DNA of 64,000 bases, taken from Moraxellaceae bacterium. GTDB taxonomy: Bacteria; Pseudomonadota; Gammaproteobacteria; Burkholderiales; Rhodocyclaceae. Shown here in pieces: positions 1 to 8,343 of this stretch. The notes under the pieces are model-generated. The model did not search any database, had not been told where the DNA came from, and saw nothing but the letters and a program-made list of their open reading frames with translations. Positions within the stretch are counted from its first letter, which is position 1. The number at the start of each line of letters is the position of its first letter. Both the position numbers and the translations under genes were made by a program. The stretch lies in NCBI GenBank assembly GCA_031119205.1, contig JAVHYF010000002.1:74623-138622 (forward strand), in the 5' to 3' direction.

Positions 1-216
1 ACGGCCAACCCGCTGCGCGCGGTGGGCGCCTGCCTGCTGTTCGCGCCCTGGCTGGTGTTCGCCTACTACACGGACTGCGTGCAGCCCTACCAGGGCGGCG
101 GCGCGTCAATGATCTACGTGGCGGTGTTGCTGTGGGGCAGCCTGTCGTCGCTGGCGGGGGCGGTGCTGAGCGGGCCGCTGATGCGCCTACTGGGCATCCG
201 CGTCGAGAAGCCCTAG
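1..216 (+). CDS. C-terminal end of a membrane protein (partial)
   Basis: The reading frame is open from base 1 and stops at 214-216, so only the last 71 residues are present and the true start lies outside the window. The visible part has two hydrophobic stretches, one around the ALLFAPWLVFAYY-like segment and one around IYVAVLLWGSLSSLAGAVL, and ends in a short basic tail. It is probably the C-terminal end of a polytopic inner-membrane protein. No family motif is visible, so no function is assigned. Confidence 0.5.
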   Translation, partial: TANPLRAVGACLLFAPWLVFAYYTDCVQPYQGGGASMIYVAVLLWGSLSSLAGAVLSGPLMRLLGIRVEKP

Positions 217-219
217 CAA

Positions 220-295
220 AACGGTTCTGGGGTCGTTGCATCTCCTTGCCGTACTACTTGTACTGTCGGCGTCGATGCGTCTAGCCAGAACCGTT
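220..295. repeat. 11-bp perfect inverted repeat with 54-base spacer
   Basis: AACGGTTCTGG at 220-230 is the exact reverse complement of CCAGAACCGTT at 285-295. It starts three bases after the upstream stop codon. It has no T-run, so it is not a classical terminator. It could be a structured 3' end or a protein-binding repeat. Confidence 0.5.
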
Positions 296-379
296 CTGTT
301 ACGACTTCCAGGCGCACCACGAGGACGAGCAACCACGACCACCATCGCGCGCTGCTTGTTTTGCAGCACCCGCCTCCGC

Positions 380-400
380 GTGCTGGTGATTAATCAGCAC
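380..400. promoter_or_regulatory. Candidate upstream activator site (6-9-6 dyad)
   Basis: GTGCTG (380-385) and CAGCAC (395-400) are inverted around a 9-base AT-rich spacer, about 87 bases upstream of the -24 element at 487. The core TGCTG-N7-ATCAGCA recurs at 21294-21312 upstream of the second transporter operon. A second, similar dyad (GCTGC-N7-GCAGC) sits at 351-367. Enhancer sites of sigma-54 activators typically lie 80-200 bases upstream, so these are candidate sites for the SfnR-like activator encoded at 13050. This is inference. Confidence 0.4.
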
Positions 401-486
401 AACTCCACGCCCACTGCTTCGCGCCCAACACCTGCGATTCCGCGCCGCGCCTGATGCCACGGGCTGCGGCGGCCTGTCTGCCGCCG

Positions 487-502
487 TGGCATACGTCCTG
501 CT
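487..502 (+). promoter_or_regulatory. Sigma-54 (-24/-12) promoter match
   Basis: TGGCATACGTCCTGCT has the invariant GG-N10-GC spacing and matches the consensus TGGCACG-N4-TTGCW with few changes. It lies 62 bases upstream of the flavoprotein start at 565 and points towards it. SfnR-like sigma-54 activators encoded in the same region support its use. Confidence 0.6.
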
Positions 503-564
503 AAACGTTCTTCCATTTCCATCCGCCGCGCGCTGCCCAGCAGTGCGCGTGAAGAACGCTGCTC

Positions 565-2250
565 ATGGCCGGACCGCACGACGCCTCCTCCACCACCACG
601 CCCTCCACCACCTACGCCAATGAAACCGGCGGACTGATCCTGCATGCCGATGTGCTGGTGATCGGCGGTGGGCCGGCGGGCACCTGGGCGGCGCTGTCGG
701 CGGCGCGCAGTGGCGCGAAGGTGGTGCTGGCGGACAAGGGTTACTGCGGCACGTCCGGCGCGACGGCGCCGTCGAACACCGGGGCGTGGTACCTGCCGGC
801 CGGCGCAGCGCGTGATGCGGAGGTGGACCGGCGCCTGGAGAAGTCGGCGGGGCTCGCCGACCGGCGCTGGATCATCCGCACGATGGAAGAGGCCTTGCGC
901 GGGCTGGACGAGCTGGGGGACGACGGCTACCCGTTTCCCTTCGACGAGGATGGCCGGCCCTACCGCGCCAACCTGCGCGGGCCGGACTACATGAACCACC
1001 AGCGCCGCCGCGTGCGACGCGCGGGTGTGACGATCCTGGACCACCACCCTGCCCTGGAACTGCTGTGGGCGGACGGCGTGGTGGCGGGTGCGGCGGGCGT
1101 GGAGCTGCGCAGCGGCGAGCGTTGGCAGGTGCGGGCAGGCGCGGTGGTGATCGCCGCCGGTGGCTGCACCTTCCTGTCGCGCGCGCTGGGTTGCGATGGC
1201 AACACCGGCGACAGCTACCTGCTGGCGGCGGAGGCCGGCGCGGTGTTCAGCGGCATGGAGTTCAGCGCGCAGTACGGTTTGTCGGCGGCGCACGCGACCA
1301 TCACCAAGGGCCTGACCTTCACCTTCGCCAGCTTCTACCTGGAAGACGGTAGCCCCCTGCCCAGCGAAGGTGGCGACCGCAGCACGCGCATTGCCCGCGC
1401 GATGATCGCCGGCCACAAGGTGTATGCGCTGATGAACAAGGGCGAAGCGCACGAGCACGACTGGCTGGTGCGCGGACAGCCCAACTGCTTCCTGCCCTTC
1501 GAGCGCATCGGGTTGGACCCGTTCAAGGAGCGCTTCCCGGTGACGCTGCGATCCGAGGGCACGGTGCGTGGCACCGGCGGCCTGGACGTGACGGGCGACG
1601 ACTGCGCGACCAACGTGCCGGGCCTGTACGTCGCGGGCGACGCGGCCTCGCGCGAGAAGCTGGTGGGAGCGATTTCCGGCGGCGGCAGCCCGAATGCGTC
1701 CTGGGCGATTGCCAGTGGCGTGTGGAGCGGCCGCGGCGCGGCGCAGTTCGCGCAGCGACAGGCCGGCGTGCTGGGCGACCCGCTGAGCACGCGGCTGCAC
1801 ACGCGTGCCGTGCATGCGCTGGGCGGCGCGGGCCTGCGGCCGAACAAGACGGCTGCCGGCAGCGGCTTCACGCGCGAACTGATTGCAGCGGTGCAGGACG
1901 AGACGCTCCCGCTGGATGTGAATTTCTTCCGCACCGGCAAGCGCATCGCGCTGGCGCGTGCACAACTGGACGGCATATGGGCCGCTGCGCGCGACCACCT
2001 CGGTGGTACGGGCCGCGAGCTGGTGCGCGCCCGCGAGGCTGCATCGATGGCGGCCACCGCACGCCTGGTGTGGGCCAGCGCGCAGGCACGCGACGAAAGC
2101 CGCGGTCTGCACCGGCGGGTGGACCGCGACGGCAGCGACCCGGCGCAGACGCATTACATCCGCAGTCGTGGCACGGACGAGCTGCGCGTCAGCACGGCGC
2201 CGGCGCCGGAGGCCGTGCGCGACCTTGCCGAAGAAGCGCTCGTCTCCTGA
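565..2250 (+). CDS. FAD-binding flavoprotein, fumarate reductase/succinate dehydrogenase flavoprotein superfamily
   Basis: This 561-residue protein has a dinucleotide-binding GGGPAG motif at residues 34-39 near its N-terminus and the second FAD-contact motif GLYVAGDAA at about 353-361, as in the flavoproteins of fumarate reductase, L-aspartate oxidase and adenylylsulfate reductase. There is no signal peptide, so it should be cytoplasmic. Sixty-four bases downstream is a two-cluster ferredoxin, which suggests a flavoprotein/iron-sulfur pair comparable in layout to AprA/AprB. An SsuABC-like transporter and two DszB-like proteins follow. The substrate is unknown. From its neighbours I infer a redox step on an imported organosulfur compound. 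A sigma-54 promoter match precedes it. Confidence 0.8.
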   Translation: MAGPHDASSTTTPSTTYANETGGLILHADVLVIGGGPAGTWAALSAARSGAKVVLADKGYCGTSGATAPSNTGAWYLPAGAARDAEVDRRLEKSAGLADRRWIIRTMEEALRGLDELGDDGYPFPFDEDGRPYRANLRGPDYMNHQRRRVRRAGVTILDHHPALELLWADGVVAGAAGVELRSGERWQVRAGAVVIAAGGCTFLSRALGCDGNTGDSYLLAAEAGAVFSGMEFSAQYGLSAAHATITKGLTFTFASFYLEDGSPLPSEGGDRSTRIARAMIAGHKVYALMNKGEAHEHDWLVRGQPNCFLPFERIGLDPFKERFPVTLRSEGTVRGTGGLDVTGDDCATNVPGLYVAGDAASREKLVGAISGGGSPNASWAIASGVWSGRGAAQFAQRQAGVLGDPLSTRLHTRAVHALGGAGLRPNKTAAGSGFTRELIAAVQDETLPLDVNFFRTGKRIALARAQLDGIWAAARDHLGGTGRELVRAREAASMAATARLVWASAQARDESRGLHRRVDRDGSDPAQTHYIRSRGTDELRVSTAPAPEAVRDLAEEALVS

Positions 2251-2314
2251 GCGCGACCTGAACGACAACGAAGCAACACAGAACAACAAACAAGCAACGA
2301 GAAAGCACCCAGCC

Positions 2315-2653
2315 ATGATCGAACTCATCAGTGCCGACCGCTGCATCGAATGCAACCTGTGCGTGAAGACCTGCCCGCGCGACGTGTTCGACGCCGTGCC
2401 GAACGCCATTCCGGTGATCGCCCGCAAGGAGGACTGCCAGACCTGCTTCATGTGCGAGCTGTACTGCCCGGTGGACGCGTTGTTCGTCGCACCGCATGCC
2501 GAAGAGGACGTGCAGGTGGATGAAGAGCACCTGTCGGAGAGCGAGCTGCTGGGCAGCTACGTGCGCAACATGGGCTGGCGCAAGGGCAAGGCCGGCGGCA
2601 CCGAGCGCGACCCGACACGCCTGCTGCGCATCCGCAATGCGAACGCCGGCTGA
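2315..2653 (+). CDS. Two-cluster 4Fe-4S ferredoxin family protein
   Basis: This 112-residue protein has two CxxCxxCxxxCP motifs: Cys10, Cys13, Cys16, Cys20 and Cys41, Cys44, Cys47, Cys51, enough for two [4Fe-4S] clusters. The acidic C-terminal half resembles that of small AprB-like subunits. The frame is open far upstream inside the flavoprotein gene, but ATG 2315 is chosen because the ferredoxin fold begins there (MIELISADRC). It probably passes electrons to or from the flavoprotein encoded just upstream. A 263-base gap separates it from the next gene, so the transporter may have its own transcript. Confidence 0.85.
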   Translation: MIELISADRCIECNLCVKTCPRDVFDAVPNAIPVIARKEDCQTCFMCELYCPVDALFVAPHAEEDVQVDEEHLSESELLGSYVRNMGWRKGKAGGTERDPTRLLRIRNANAG

Positions 2654-2916
2654 ACATCACGAGCTGCGCCGTCACTGCATCGCGGATTTGACCTGCCGCA
2701 AACGCGGCGCTGCGCAGATCGCAACAGCGCCGGCCGCACCCACACATCCTCTGCACGCTAGAGCCCCCGCGGGCGCTGGCGCACACACCCGAACCCCACG
2801 CAACGCCGTATGCATATTCAGCAACGCTGGATAACAAAATCTGAAATGCATTGTTCCGCGCCTGTCGTCTCCTCCCTAGATTGATCGACGCAATCACTCC
2901 CTCTTCAGGAATCATC

Positions 2917-3882
2917 ATGTTGAACAGAATCATCTCCGCAGTCTTCGCAGTCTCTCTCGGCGTCGCCACCTTCTCGGCGAGTGCCCAGCAGGAGATCCGC
3001 CTGGGCTATTCCTCCATCAACCCGGAGACCCGCATCGCCAAGGACAAGGGCTGGATCGAAGAAGCCCTGAAGCCGAAGGGCGTGACGGTGAAGTGGGTGG
3101 AATCACTCGGCAGCAACAAGAGCCTGGAGTTCCTGCGCGGCAAGGCGGTAGACATCGCTTCCACCAGCTCGGCCTCCGCCTTCCTGGCGCGCGCCAATGG
3201 CACGCCGATCAAGTTCGTGTACTGGACCGGCCGCAACGCGCACGGTGCACCGATCCTGGTGCGCAGCGACGCGCCCTACAAGAGCATCACCGACCTACGC
3301 GGCAAGAAGATTGCCGCCACGCCGGGCACCGGGCCGTACATCTCGCTGATCGCAGCGCTGCACAAGCATGGCCTGACCGACAAGGACGTGGACATCGTGA
3401 GCCTGCAGCACGCGCAAGGCCGCCTCGCACTCGCTGCCGGCCGCGTGGAAGCCTGGGCCGCGCTGGAACCGGACTGGACGATTGCCGAAGTGCAGACCAA
3501 GGCACGCGTGCTGTTCGTGGACAAGAGCCTGGCCGGCGGTGGCGGCCTGAACGTGCGCGAGGAATACCTTAAGGCCAACCCGGAGATCGTGAAGATCGTG
3601 CTGGCGCAGTTCAACCGCGCACGCGTCTACACCAAGCAGAACCCGGAACAGGCGATCAAGGATTTCGCCGAGTCGTCCAAGGTGGACATCGAGGTGGCGC
3701 GCCGCGTCTTCGAGCGTCAGCTGCAACAGGACGACAACCCCGAGATCGTCGCCAAGGATGCAACCGACCTGGCCTTCTGGGGCGAGCTGTACAAGAAGCT
3801 GGGCTCGGTGCCGGCGGACACGGACGTGAATGCCGTCGTCAAGGCCGTGCTGGAGCCGGGCTTTTACAAGTCGGCTGACTGA
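2917..3882 (+). CDS. SsuA-like aliphatic sulfonate ABC transporter, periplasmic binding protein
   Basis: This is a 321-residue solute-binding protein of the SsuA/NMT1 fold. ATG 2917 gives a clean signal peptide (hydrophobic core AVFAVSLGVATFSASA, cleavage near residue 23, followed by QQEIRLGYS). The longer frame from 2851 would bury that signal and is rejected. The segments VKWVESLGSNKSLEFLRG and DIASTSSASAFLARANG are typical of sulfonate binders. Permease and ATPase genes follow directly, forming a complete importer. The exact ligand (alkanesulfonate, aryl sulfonate or sulfinate) cannot be read from sequence, but the DszB-like genes downstream favour an organosulfur compound. Confidence 0.85.
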   Translation: MLNRIISAVFAVSLGVATFSASAQQEIRLGYSSINPETRIAKDKGWIEEALKPKGVTVKWVESLGSNKSLEFLRGKAVDIASTSSASAFLARANGTPIKFVYWTGRNAHGAPILVRSDAPYKSITDLRGKKIAATPGTGPYISLIAALHKHGLTDKDVDIVSLQHAQGRLALAAGRVEAWAALEPDWTIAEVQTKARVLFVDKSLAGGGGLNVREEYLKANPEIVKIVLAQFNRARVYTKQNPEQAIKDFAESSKVDIEVARRVFERQLQQDDNPEIVAKDATDLAFWGELYKKLGSVPADTDVNAVVKAVLEPGFYKSAD

Positions 3883-3896
3883 GGCCGGAGGCCAGC

Positions 3897-4739
3897 ATGT
3901 CGGAACTCATCCTGAATCTGGTGCGCCCGCTGGGCGCGCCGGGGTGGACAAGCGGCATCGGCGCTCGCGCTTCAGCCCGTGTGTCGTCCTTCATTCGCCC
4001 GCTGATCTTCCCCGCGCTGATCCTGCTGGTGTGGCAGAGCGTGGGCAGCTTCCAGCTGGTCGACCCGGTGCTGCTGCCGACGCCGACACGCGTGCTCGGC
4101 GCGCTGTACGAAATGCTCAGCACCGGCTTCCTGAACCCGCACCTGGCGATCTCGTTCCAGCGCGTGCTGCTGGGCTTCGCCAGCGGCGTGGCCGTCGCCG
4201 TCGTGGTCGGCGCCATCACCGGTTACTCGCGCTTCTGGCGCTCGATCATCGACCCGACCATCCACGCGCTGCGCACGATTCCGGGCCTGGCCTGGATTCC
4301 GATGTTCATTCTGTGGCTGGGCATCGACGAGAGCTCCAAGGTGGTGCTGATCGCCAAGGCCGCGTTCTTCCCGACCTACCTGAACTTCATGTCGGGCATC
4401 GCGCGGGCCGACCGCAAGCTCATCGAGGTCGGCGAGGTGTACCGCCTGCGCGGTGCGCGACTGGTCACCAAGGTGATGCTGCCCTACAGCCTGCCTTTCC
4501 TCTTCGTCGGCCTGCGCCAGTCGATGGGCGTGGCCTGGCTGGTGGTGGTGGCGGCGGAACTGATGGGCGCGTCCAGCGGCATCGGCTACGTGCTGCTCGA
4601 CGGCGAGATGACCGGCCGCGCGCAGATCGTCATGGCCTGCATGATCGTCTTCGCGCTGTGCGGCAAGACCACCGACCTGATCATCGCGAAGATCTCCAAC
4701 CGCGTGCTGCGCTGGCAGGACACGGTCGAGAAAGAGTGA
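3897..4739 (+). CDS. SsuC-like ABC transporter permease
   Basis: This 280-residue inner-membrane protein belongs to the BPD_transp_1 family, with about six membrane segments. The EAA-type coupling loop is visible around GEVYRLRGARLVTKVMLP, where the ATPase docks. It starts 14 bases after the binding-protein stop and has a good ribosome site (GGAGG before ATG). It works with the proteins encoded at 2917 and 4750. SsuC and TauC proteins are of similar length. Confidence 0.88.
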   Translation: MSELILNLVRPLGAPGWTSGIGARASARVSSFIRPLIFPALILLVWQSVGSFQLVDPVLLPTPTRVLGALYEMLSTGFLNPHLAISFQRVLLGFASGVAVAVVVGAITGYSRFWRSIIDPTIHALRTIPGLAWIPMFILWLGIDESSKVVLIAKAAFFPTYLNFMSGIARADRKLIEVGEVYRLRGARLVTKVMLPYSLPFLFVGLRQSMGVAWLVVVAAELMGASSGIGYVLLDGEMTGRAQIVMACMIVFALCGKTTDLIIAKISNRVLRWQDTVEKE

Positions 4740-4749
4740 GAGGCAAACC

Positions 4750-5502
4750 ATGATCGAGATACAACGACTGGTGAAGAAGTTTGGCGACTTCGCCGCGCTG
4801 GGGCCGCTGGGCTTCAACTTCGACCAGGAGCGCATCCTCACCGTGATCGGCGCCAGCGGCTGCGGCAAGAGCACCCTGCTGCGCCTGCTGGCCGGGCTGG
4901 AGACGCCCACGCAAGGGCAGATCAAGCTGGACGGCGAACTCATCACCGGGCCGCACAAGCGCATCAGCGTGGCCTTCCAGGAGCCGCGCCTGATGCCCTG
5001 GCTGAGCGTCGCGGACAACGTGGAACTGGCGATCTGGGACTGGCCGGTGGAAGAGCGCAAGGCGGCGGTGGAGGCCGCGCTGAAGAAGGTGTCGCTCACA
5101 GCCTTCGCCAAGGCGCTGCCCAAGCAGTTGTCCGGCGGCATGGCGCAGCGTGTGGGCCTGGCCCGCGCGCTGGTGGGCAGCCCGCGCCTGCTGCTGCTGG
5201 ACGAACCCTTCAGCGCGCTGGACCCGCTGACGCGTGTGCGCATGCAGGACCACCTGCTGGAGATCGTCGGCAACGAAGGGCCGAACGTGCTGTTCATCAC
5301 CCACGACATCGACGAGGCCATCGTGCTGTCCGACCGCGTCATCGTGCTGGACGGCCCGCCCGCGCAGATCCGCCGCGACCTGCGCATCGACCTGCCGAAG
5401 CCGCGCAAACGCTCGGCCGCCGACTTCCAGGAGATCAAGGAGCTGCTGCTGGCCGATTTGTTGCCGGAGCGTATCGGTTCGCAGGAGGCGGCTGCAGCGT
5501 AG
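4750..5502 (+). CDS. SsuB-like ABC transporter ATP-binding protein
   Basis: This 250-residue ATPase has Walker A GASGCGKST at residues 34-42, the signature LSGGMAQRVGLARAL, Walker B LLLLDEPFSALD, and the switch histidine in ITHDIDEA. It lies ten bases downstream of the permease gene and completes the importer of the first organosulfur locus. NitT/TauT-family ATPases have this size and layout. Confidence 0.9.
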   Translation: MIEIQRLVKKFGDFAALGPLGFNFDQERILTVIGASGCGKSTLLRLLAGLETPTQGQIKLDGELITGPHKRISVAFQEPRLMPWLSVADNVELAIWDWPVEERKAAVEAALKKVSLTAFAKALPKQLSGGMAQRVGLARALVGSPRLLLLDEPFSALDPLTRVRMQDHLLEIVGNEGPNVLFITHDIDEAIVLSDRVIVLDGPPAQIRRDLRIDLPKPRKRSAADFQEIKELLLADLLPERIGSQEAAAA

Positions 5503-5591
5503 GTACTGCACGCCAGACGCCACACCACTGCCCACGCACACAAACACGCACGAAAACTCATAGCCGCACACTGAACAAAGGACGCATCACC

Positions 5592-6701
5592 ATGAGCAAC
5601 GCACACAGCACCACACAGAGCACCGCACCGAACACCCCCGCACAGGAAGTGCTGTACACCATCTGCCCCGTCTTCGTCGCCACCAACGTCGCGCTGGAAC
5701 TCGGCTTCATCGACGAGGAATTCCGCCGCGTCAACGCCAGGCCGCGCTACCTGCGCTCGCTGCCGGACAACGCCGGCTGGCTGCCGCACTTCACGCATTC
5801 GCTGCCCAAGTTGTTCCGCGACGGCGGTGCGATCCCCACCATCCAGGCACGTGCCGATCTCACCGACACCACCTTGATCGCCACCACCGCCGCGGTGACC
5901 GGCGGGCAGATCCTGGTGCGCAGCGACGCCGACATCCATCGCGTCGGCGACTTGCGCGGCCGCCGCATCGGCCTGACGCGCAGCCTCGCCACCGAGAAGA
6001 TCGACTTCGTGCGCGGCACCGCCGAGCGCGGTATCGAACTGGCGCTGGCCGTGAATGGCCTCACCCGCAATGACGTGCAGATCGTCGACCTGGAGGCGCC
6101 GGAACCCAAGCCCGCCGCACCGGCCGAGCGCCCCGCGCAGAACTGGACCTACCTGCACAACCACGTGCCGGAAGACCAGCGCGCGTTGCAGGAAGGCCGC
6201 GTCGAAGCCATCTACGTGAGCCCCGCTCGCTCCATCCGCCTGGTGGCCAGCGGCGAGTTCAAGATCATCGAGGACCTGGACCGCTACCCCGACTGGACAC
6301 TGCGCGTCACCAACGGCCCGTACACCACCGCCGTGAACACCGACTTCGCCAAGGCACATCCGGAAGTCATCGTCGCCTGGCTGCGCGCCGCCATCCGCGG
6401 CGGCCAGTGGGTGAACGCCAACCGCCGCGCCGCCGCCGACATCTTCGCGCGCACCACCACCTACCGCGACGCCGACCAGATCGCCACGCTGATCCAGCAC
6501 CAGGACTTCGTGCCCAGCCTGTCCCCGCAGAATATCGCCGGCGTGACGATCCAGAAGAACTTCCTGCGCGACCACGGCTACCTGAAGAACGATTTCAGGA
6601 TCGAAGACTGGGCAGATGCGAGCTACCTGAAACAGGCGCATGCGTCGCTGCGTGCGGAAGCCGGACACGGCTCGCCGATCGGCATCCGCAAGGCCGCTTG
6701 A
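5592..6701 (+). CDS. DszB-like desulfinase family protein (copy 1); often mislabelled a solute-binding protein
   Basis: This 369-residue protein has the same overall fold family as SsuA/NMT1 binding proteins but no signal peptide, so it is probably cytoplasmic. It aligns by eye with DszB, 2'-hydroxybiphenyl-2-sulfinate desulfinase: Cys25 in YTICPV matches DszB Cys27 (YSNCPV), His66 in HFTH matches His60 (HFTY), and Arg76 in FRDGG matches Arg70 (RFGG), with the His-Arg spacing of ten kept. The C-terminal part (FLRDHGYLKNDF...DWADASYLKQA) parallels the DszB C-terminus. DszB cleaves a C-S bond to release sulfite. Here the neighbours are a sulfonate-type importer and a redox pair. I infer a desulfinase-type enzyme of unknown substrate. 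The alternative is a cytoplasmic ligand-binding protein. Confidence 0.7.
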   Translation: MSNAHSTTQSTAPNTPAQEVLYTICPVFVATNVALELGFIDEEFRRVNARPRYLRSLPDNAGWLPHFTHSLPKLFRDGGAIPTIQARADLTDTTLIATTAAVTGGQILVRSDADIHRVGDLRGRRIGLTRSLATEKIDFVRGTAERGIELALAVNGLTRNDVQIVDLEAPEPKPAAPAERPAQNWTYLHNHVPEDQRALQEGRVEAIYVSPARSIRLVASGEFKIIEDLDRYPDWTLRVTNGPYTTAVNTDFAKAHPEVIVAWLRAAIRGGQWVNANRRAAADIFARTTTYRDADQIATLIQHQDFVPSLSPQNIAGVTIQKNFLRDHGYLKNDFRIEDWADASYLKQAHASLRAEAGHGSPIGIRKAA

Positions 6702-7066
6702 AGTCACGCGTCACCACTTACCTCGTCATTCCCGCCCTTCGCCCCCTTCGACAAGCTCAGGGACCGAGGCTCAGGGCTCGCCAGCCTGTGCTGAGCAGGA
6801 GTCCAGTGACTTCGCGTTCGGCTTTGCATTTCAGCCCTCGAACGACACTGGGTACCCGCTTTCGCGGGTACGACGGTGCGGGGCAGGCACTGAGGGCTTG
6901 CGTGAACAAACGACTTGCGCAAGACGGCACCGCGCAACGCACAACCACTTACCTCGTCATTCCCGCGAAGGCGGGAATCCAGTGACTTTGCCTGGTTTGA
7001 ACAACCTCAACGACGCTGGATTCCTGCCTTCGCAGGAATGACGGCAAACCTACGGGAGCAAAGAAC
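6702..7066. repeat. Intergenic cluster of palindromic repeats
   Basis: These 365 bases between the two DszB-like genes are packed with short palindromes. GTCATTCCCGCGAAGGCGGGAAT at 6957 is followed by an imperfect inverted partner ending at 7042. A further hairpin with arms TACCCGC/GCGGGTA lies near 6852-6869, and a partial copy is near 6725. The same repeat family occurs at 22476-22538. No gene is supported here. The repeats may stabilize mRNA or limit read-through. Confidence 0.6.
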
Positions 7067-8152
7067 ATGGGAATCATCAACGAAGCCGGCCTCGCCAACG
7101 CAGCCGCAGACACAACAACCACCGACACCCGCGTCGCCGCGCGTTACACCATCTGCCCGGTGCTGGTCGCCTCCGGCGTCGCCAACGAACTCGGCTGGCT
7201 GGCGGAAGAACTCAACCGCGTGGGCGCAAAGCTGGACTACCTGCGCGCGCGCCCGGACGAGCATGGCTGGCTGGAGCACTACAACCACAAGTCGCCCAAC
7301 CTCTTCCGCGACGGCGGCAACAGCCCGGCCATCTGGGCCAGGGCCGACATCCGCGACACGGTGCTGATCGGCCTGACGCAGGCGCAGCCCGCCGGCAAGA
7401 TCATCGCGCGCAGCGATGCGCCGATCTACAGCGTGGCGCAGTTGCGCGGCAAGCGCATCGGCCTGTACCGCAGCCACATCGCCGAGAAGATCGACTTCCG
7501 CCGCGCGACCAGCGAGCGCGGCATCCGCTCCGCACTGGCGCTGCACGGCCTGACGGAAGCCGACGTGCAGATCATCGACATCGATGCACCGGACGTGCAC
7601 GTCGACACGCCCTCGCAAGGCCCGGCCGAAACCTGGGGCCGCCTGCGCGACAAGGCTGCGCGTGGCGTCGAACTGCAGGCACTCGCACGCGGCGAGATCG
7701 ACGCCTACTACGAGTACGGCCTGGGCCTGTCCGACACGCTGGAACAGAGCGGCGAATTCAAGGTGCTGGACGACCTGGACCGCTACCCGGACTGGACGCT
7801 GGGCATCGCCAATGCACCGCGCACGCTGACGGTGAGCGCCGAGTTCGCGCGCGAGCACCGCGACGTGGTGGTGGCCTGGCTGCGTGCATCCATCCGCGCC
7901 GGCCGCTGGATCAACGCCCACCCGCAAGCCGCAGCCGCTGTCTTCCACCGCACCACGCTGTACCCGGAAGCCGCCACCGCCCGCCTGCTGCCGCGCTACG
8001 ACCTGGTGCCCAACCTGTCACCGCAGAACCTCACCGGCCTGCGCATCGCCAAGGACTTCCTGCGCGAGCGTGGCTACGTGAAGAACGACTTCGACGTGAC
8101 GCAGTGGGCGGACAGCAGCTACCTGGAAGAGGCGCACGCCAGCCTGCGTTGA
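7067..8152 (+). CDS. DszB-like desulfinase family protein (copy 2)
   Basis: This 361-residue paralogue of the protein encoded at 5592 resembles it over its whole length. The catalytic residues of DszB are kept at Cys30 (YTICPV), His71 (EHYNH) and Arg81 (FRDGG). The 41-residue Cys-His spacing is identical to copy 1 and the ten-residue His-Arg spacing is identical to DszB. There is no signal peptide. The conserved segments DLDRYPDWTL and FVPSLSPQN/LVPNLSPQN are shared by the two copies. Either two substrates are handled, or the proteins form a hetero-oligomer. A repeat-rich 365-base spacer separates the genes. Automated annotation would probably call it an ABC substrate-binding protein, which fits poorly with its lack of export signal. 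Confidence 0.7.
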   Translation: MGIINEAGLANAAADTTTTDTRVAARYTICPVLVASGVANELGWLAEELNRVGAKLDYLRARPDEHGWLEHYNHKSPNLFRDGGNSPAIWARADIRDTVLIGLTQAQPAGKIIARSDAPIYSVAQLRGKRIGLYRSHIAEKIDFRRATSERGIRSALALHGLTEADVQIIDIDAPDVHVDTPSQGPAETWGRLRDKAARGVELQALARGEIDAYYEYGLGLSDTLEQSGEFKVLDDLDRYPDWTLGIANAPRTLTVSAEFAREHRDVVVAWLRASIRAGRWINAHPQAAAAVFHRTTLYPEAATARLLPRYDLVPNLSPQNLTGLRIAKDFLRERGYVKNDFDVTQWADSSYLEEAHASLR

Positions 8153-8343
8153 GTGCTTCAGCGTTCCCGAGAGCTTCAGTGCCCTCCTGATGCGCCGATG
8201 GTGGGTTGCTTCGCGAACCCACCCTGAGGAACATCGCGATCGCCGTACAGGACAAGCGCCGACACGGCGATCGCATCAACACCTACACGGCGCTCCGCCG
8301 CGGCCGGTTATACATGACGCTGTCGCCATTCCGGGCAGGGCTC

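Larger units (their letters stand above)
217..564. other. Intergenic control region upstream of the flavoprotein operon
   Basis: These 348 bases have no convincing gene. They hold an 11-bp inverted repeat (220-230 and 285-295), two dyads at 351-367 and 380-400, and a -24/-12 promoter match at 487-502. The spacing of dyads and promoter fits an enhancer-dependent sigma-54 promoter. Confidence 0.5.

Noticed and set aside
394-2451. 685-residue open frame on the minus strand
   Set aside because: It is antisense to the flavoprotein and ferredoxin genes. Its translation is rich in Arg, His and Ala with no family features, as expected of a shadow frame in high-GC DNA.
3972-6707. 911-residue open frame on the minus strand
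   Set aside because: It lies antisense to four well-supported transporter and DszB-like genes and has no recognizable domain.
5592-8152. Reading the two genes as ordinary periplasmic binding proteins of the importer
   Set aside because: Neither has a signal peptide and both keep the DszB Cys/His/Arg pattern. The importer already has its own exported binding protein at 2917.
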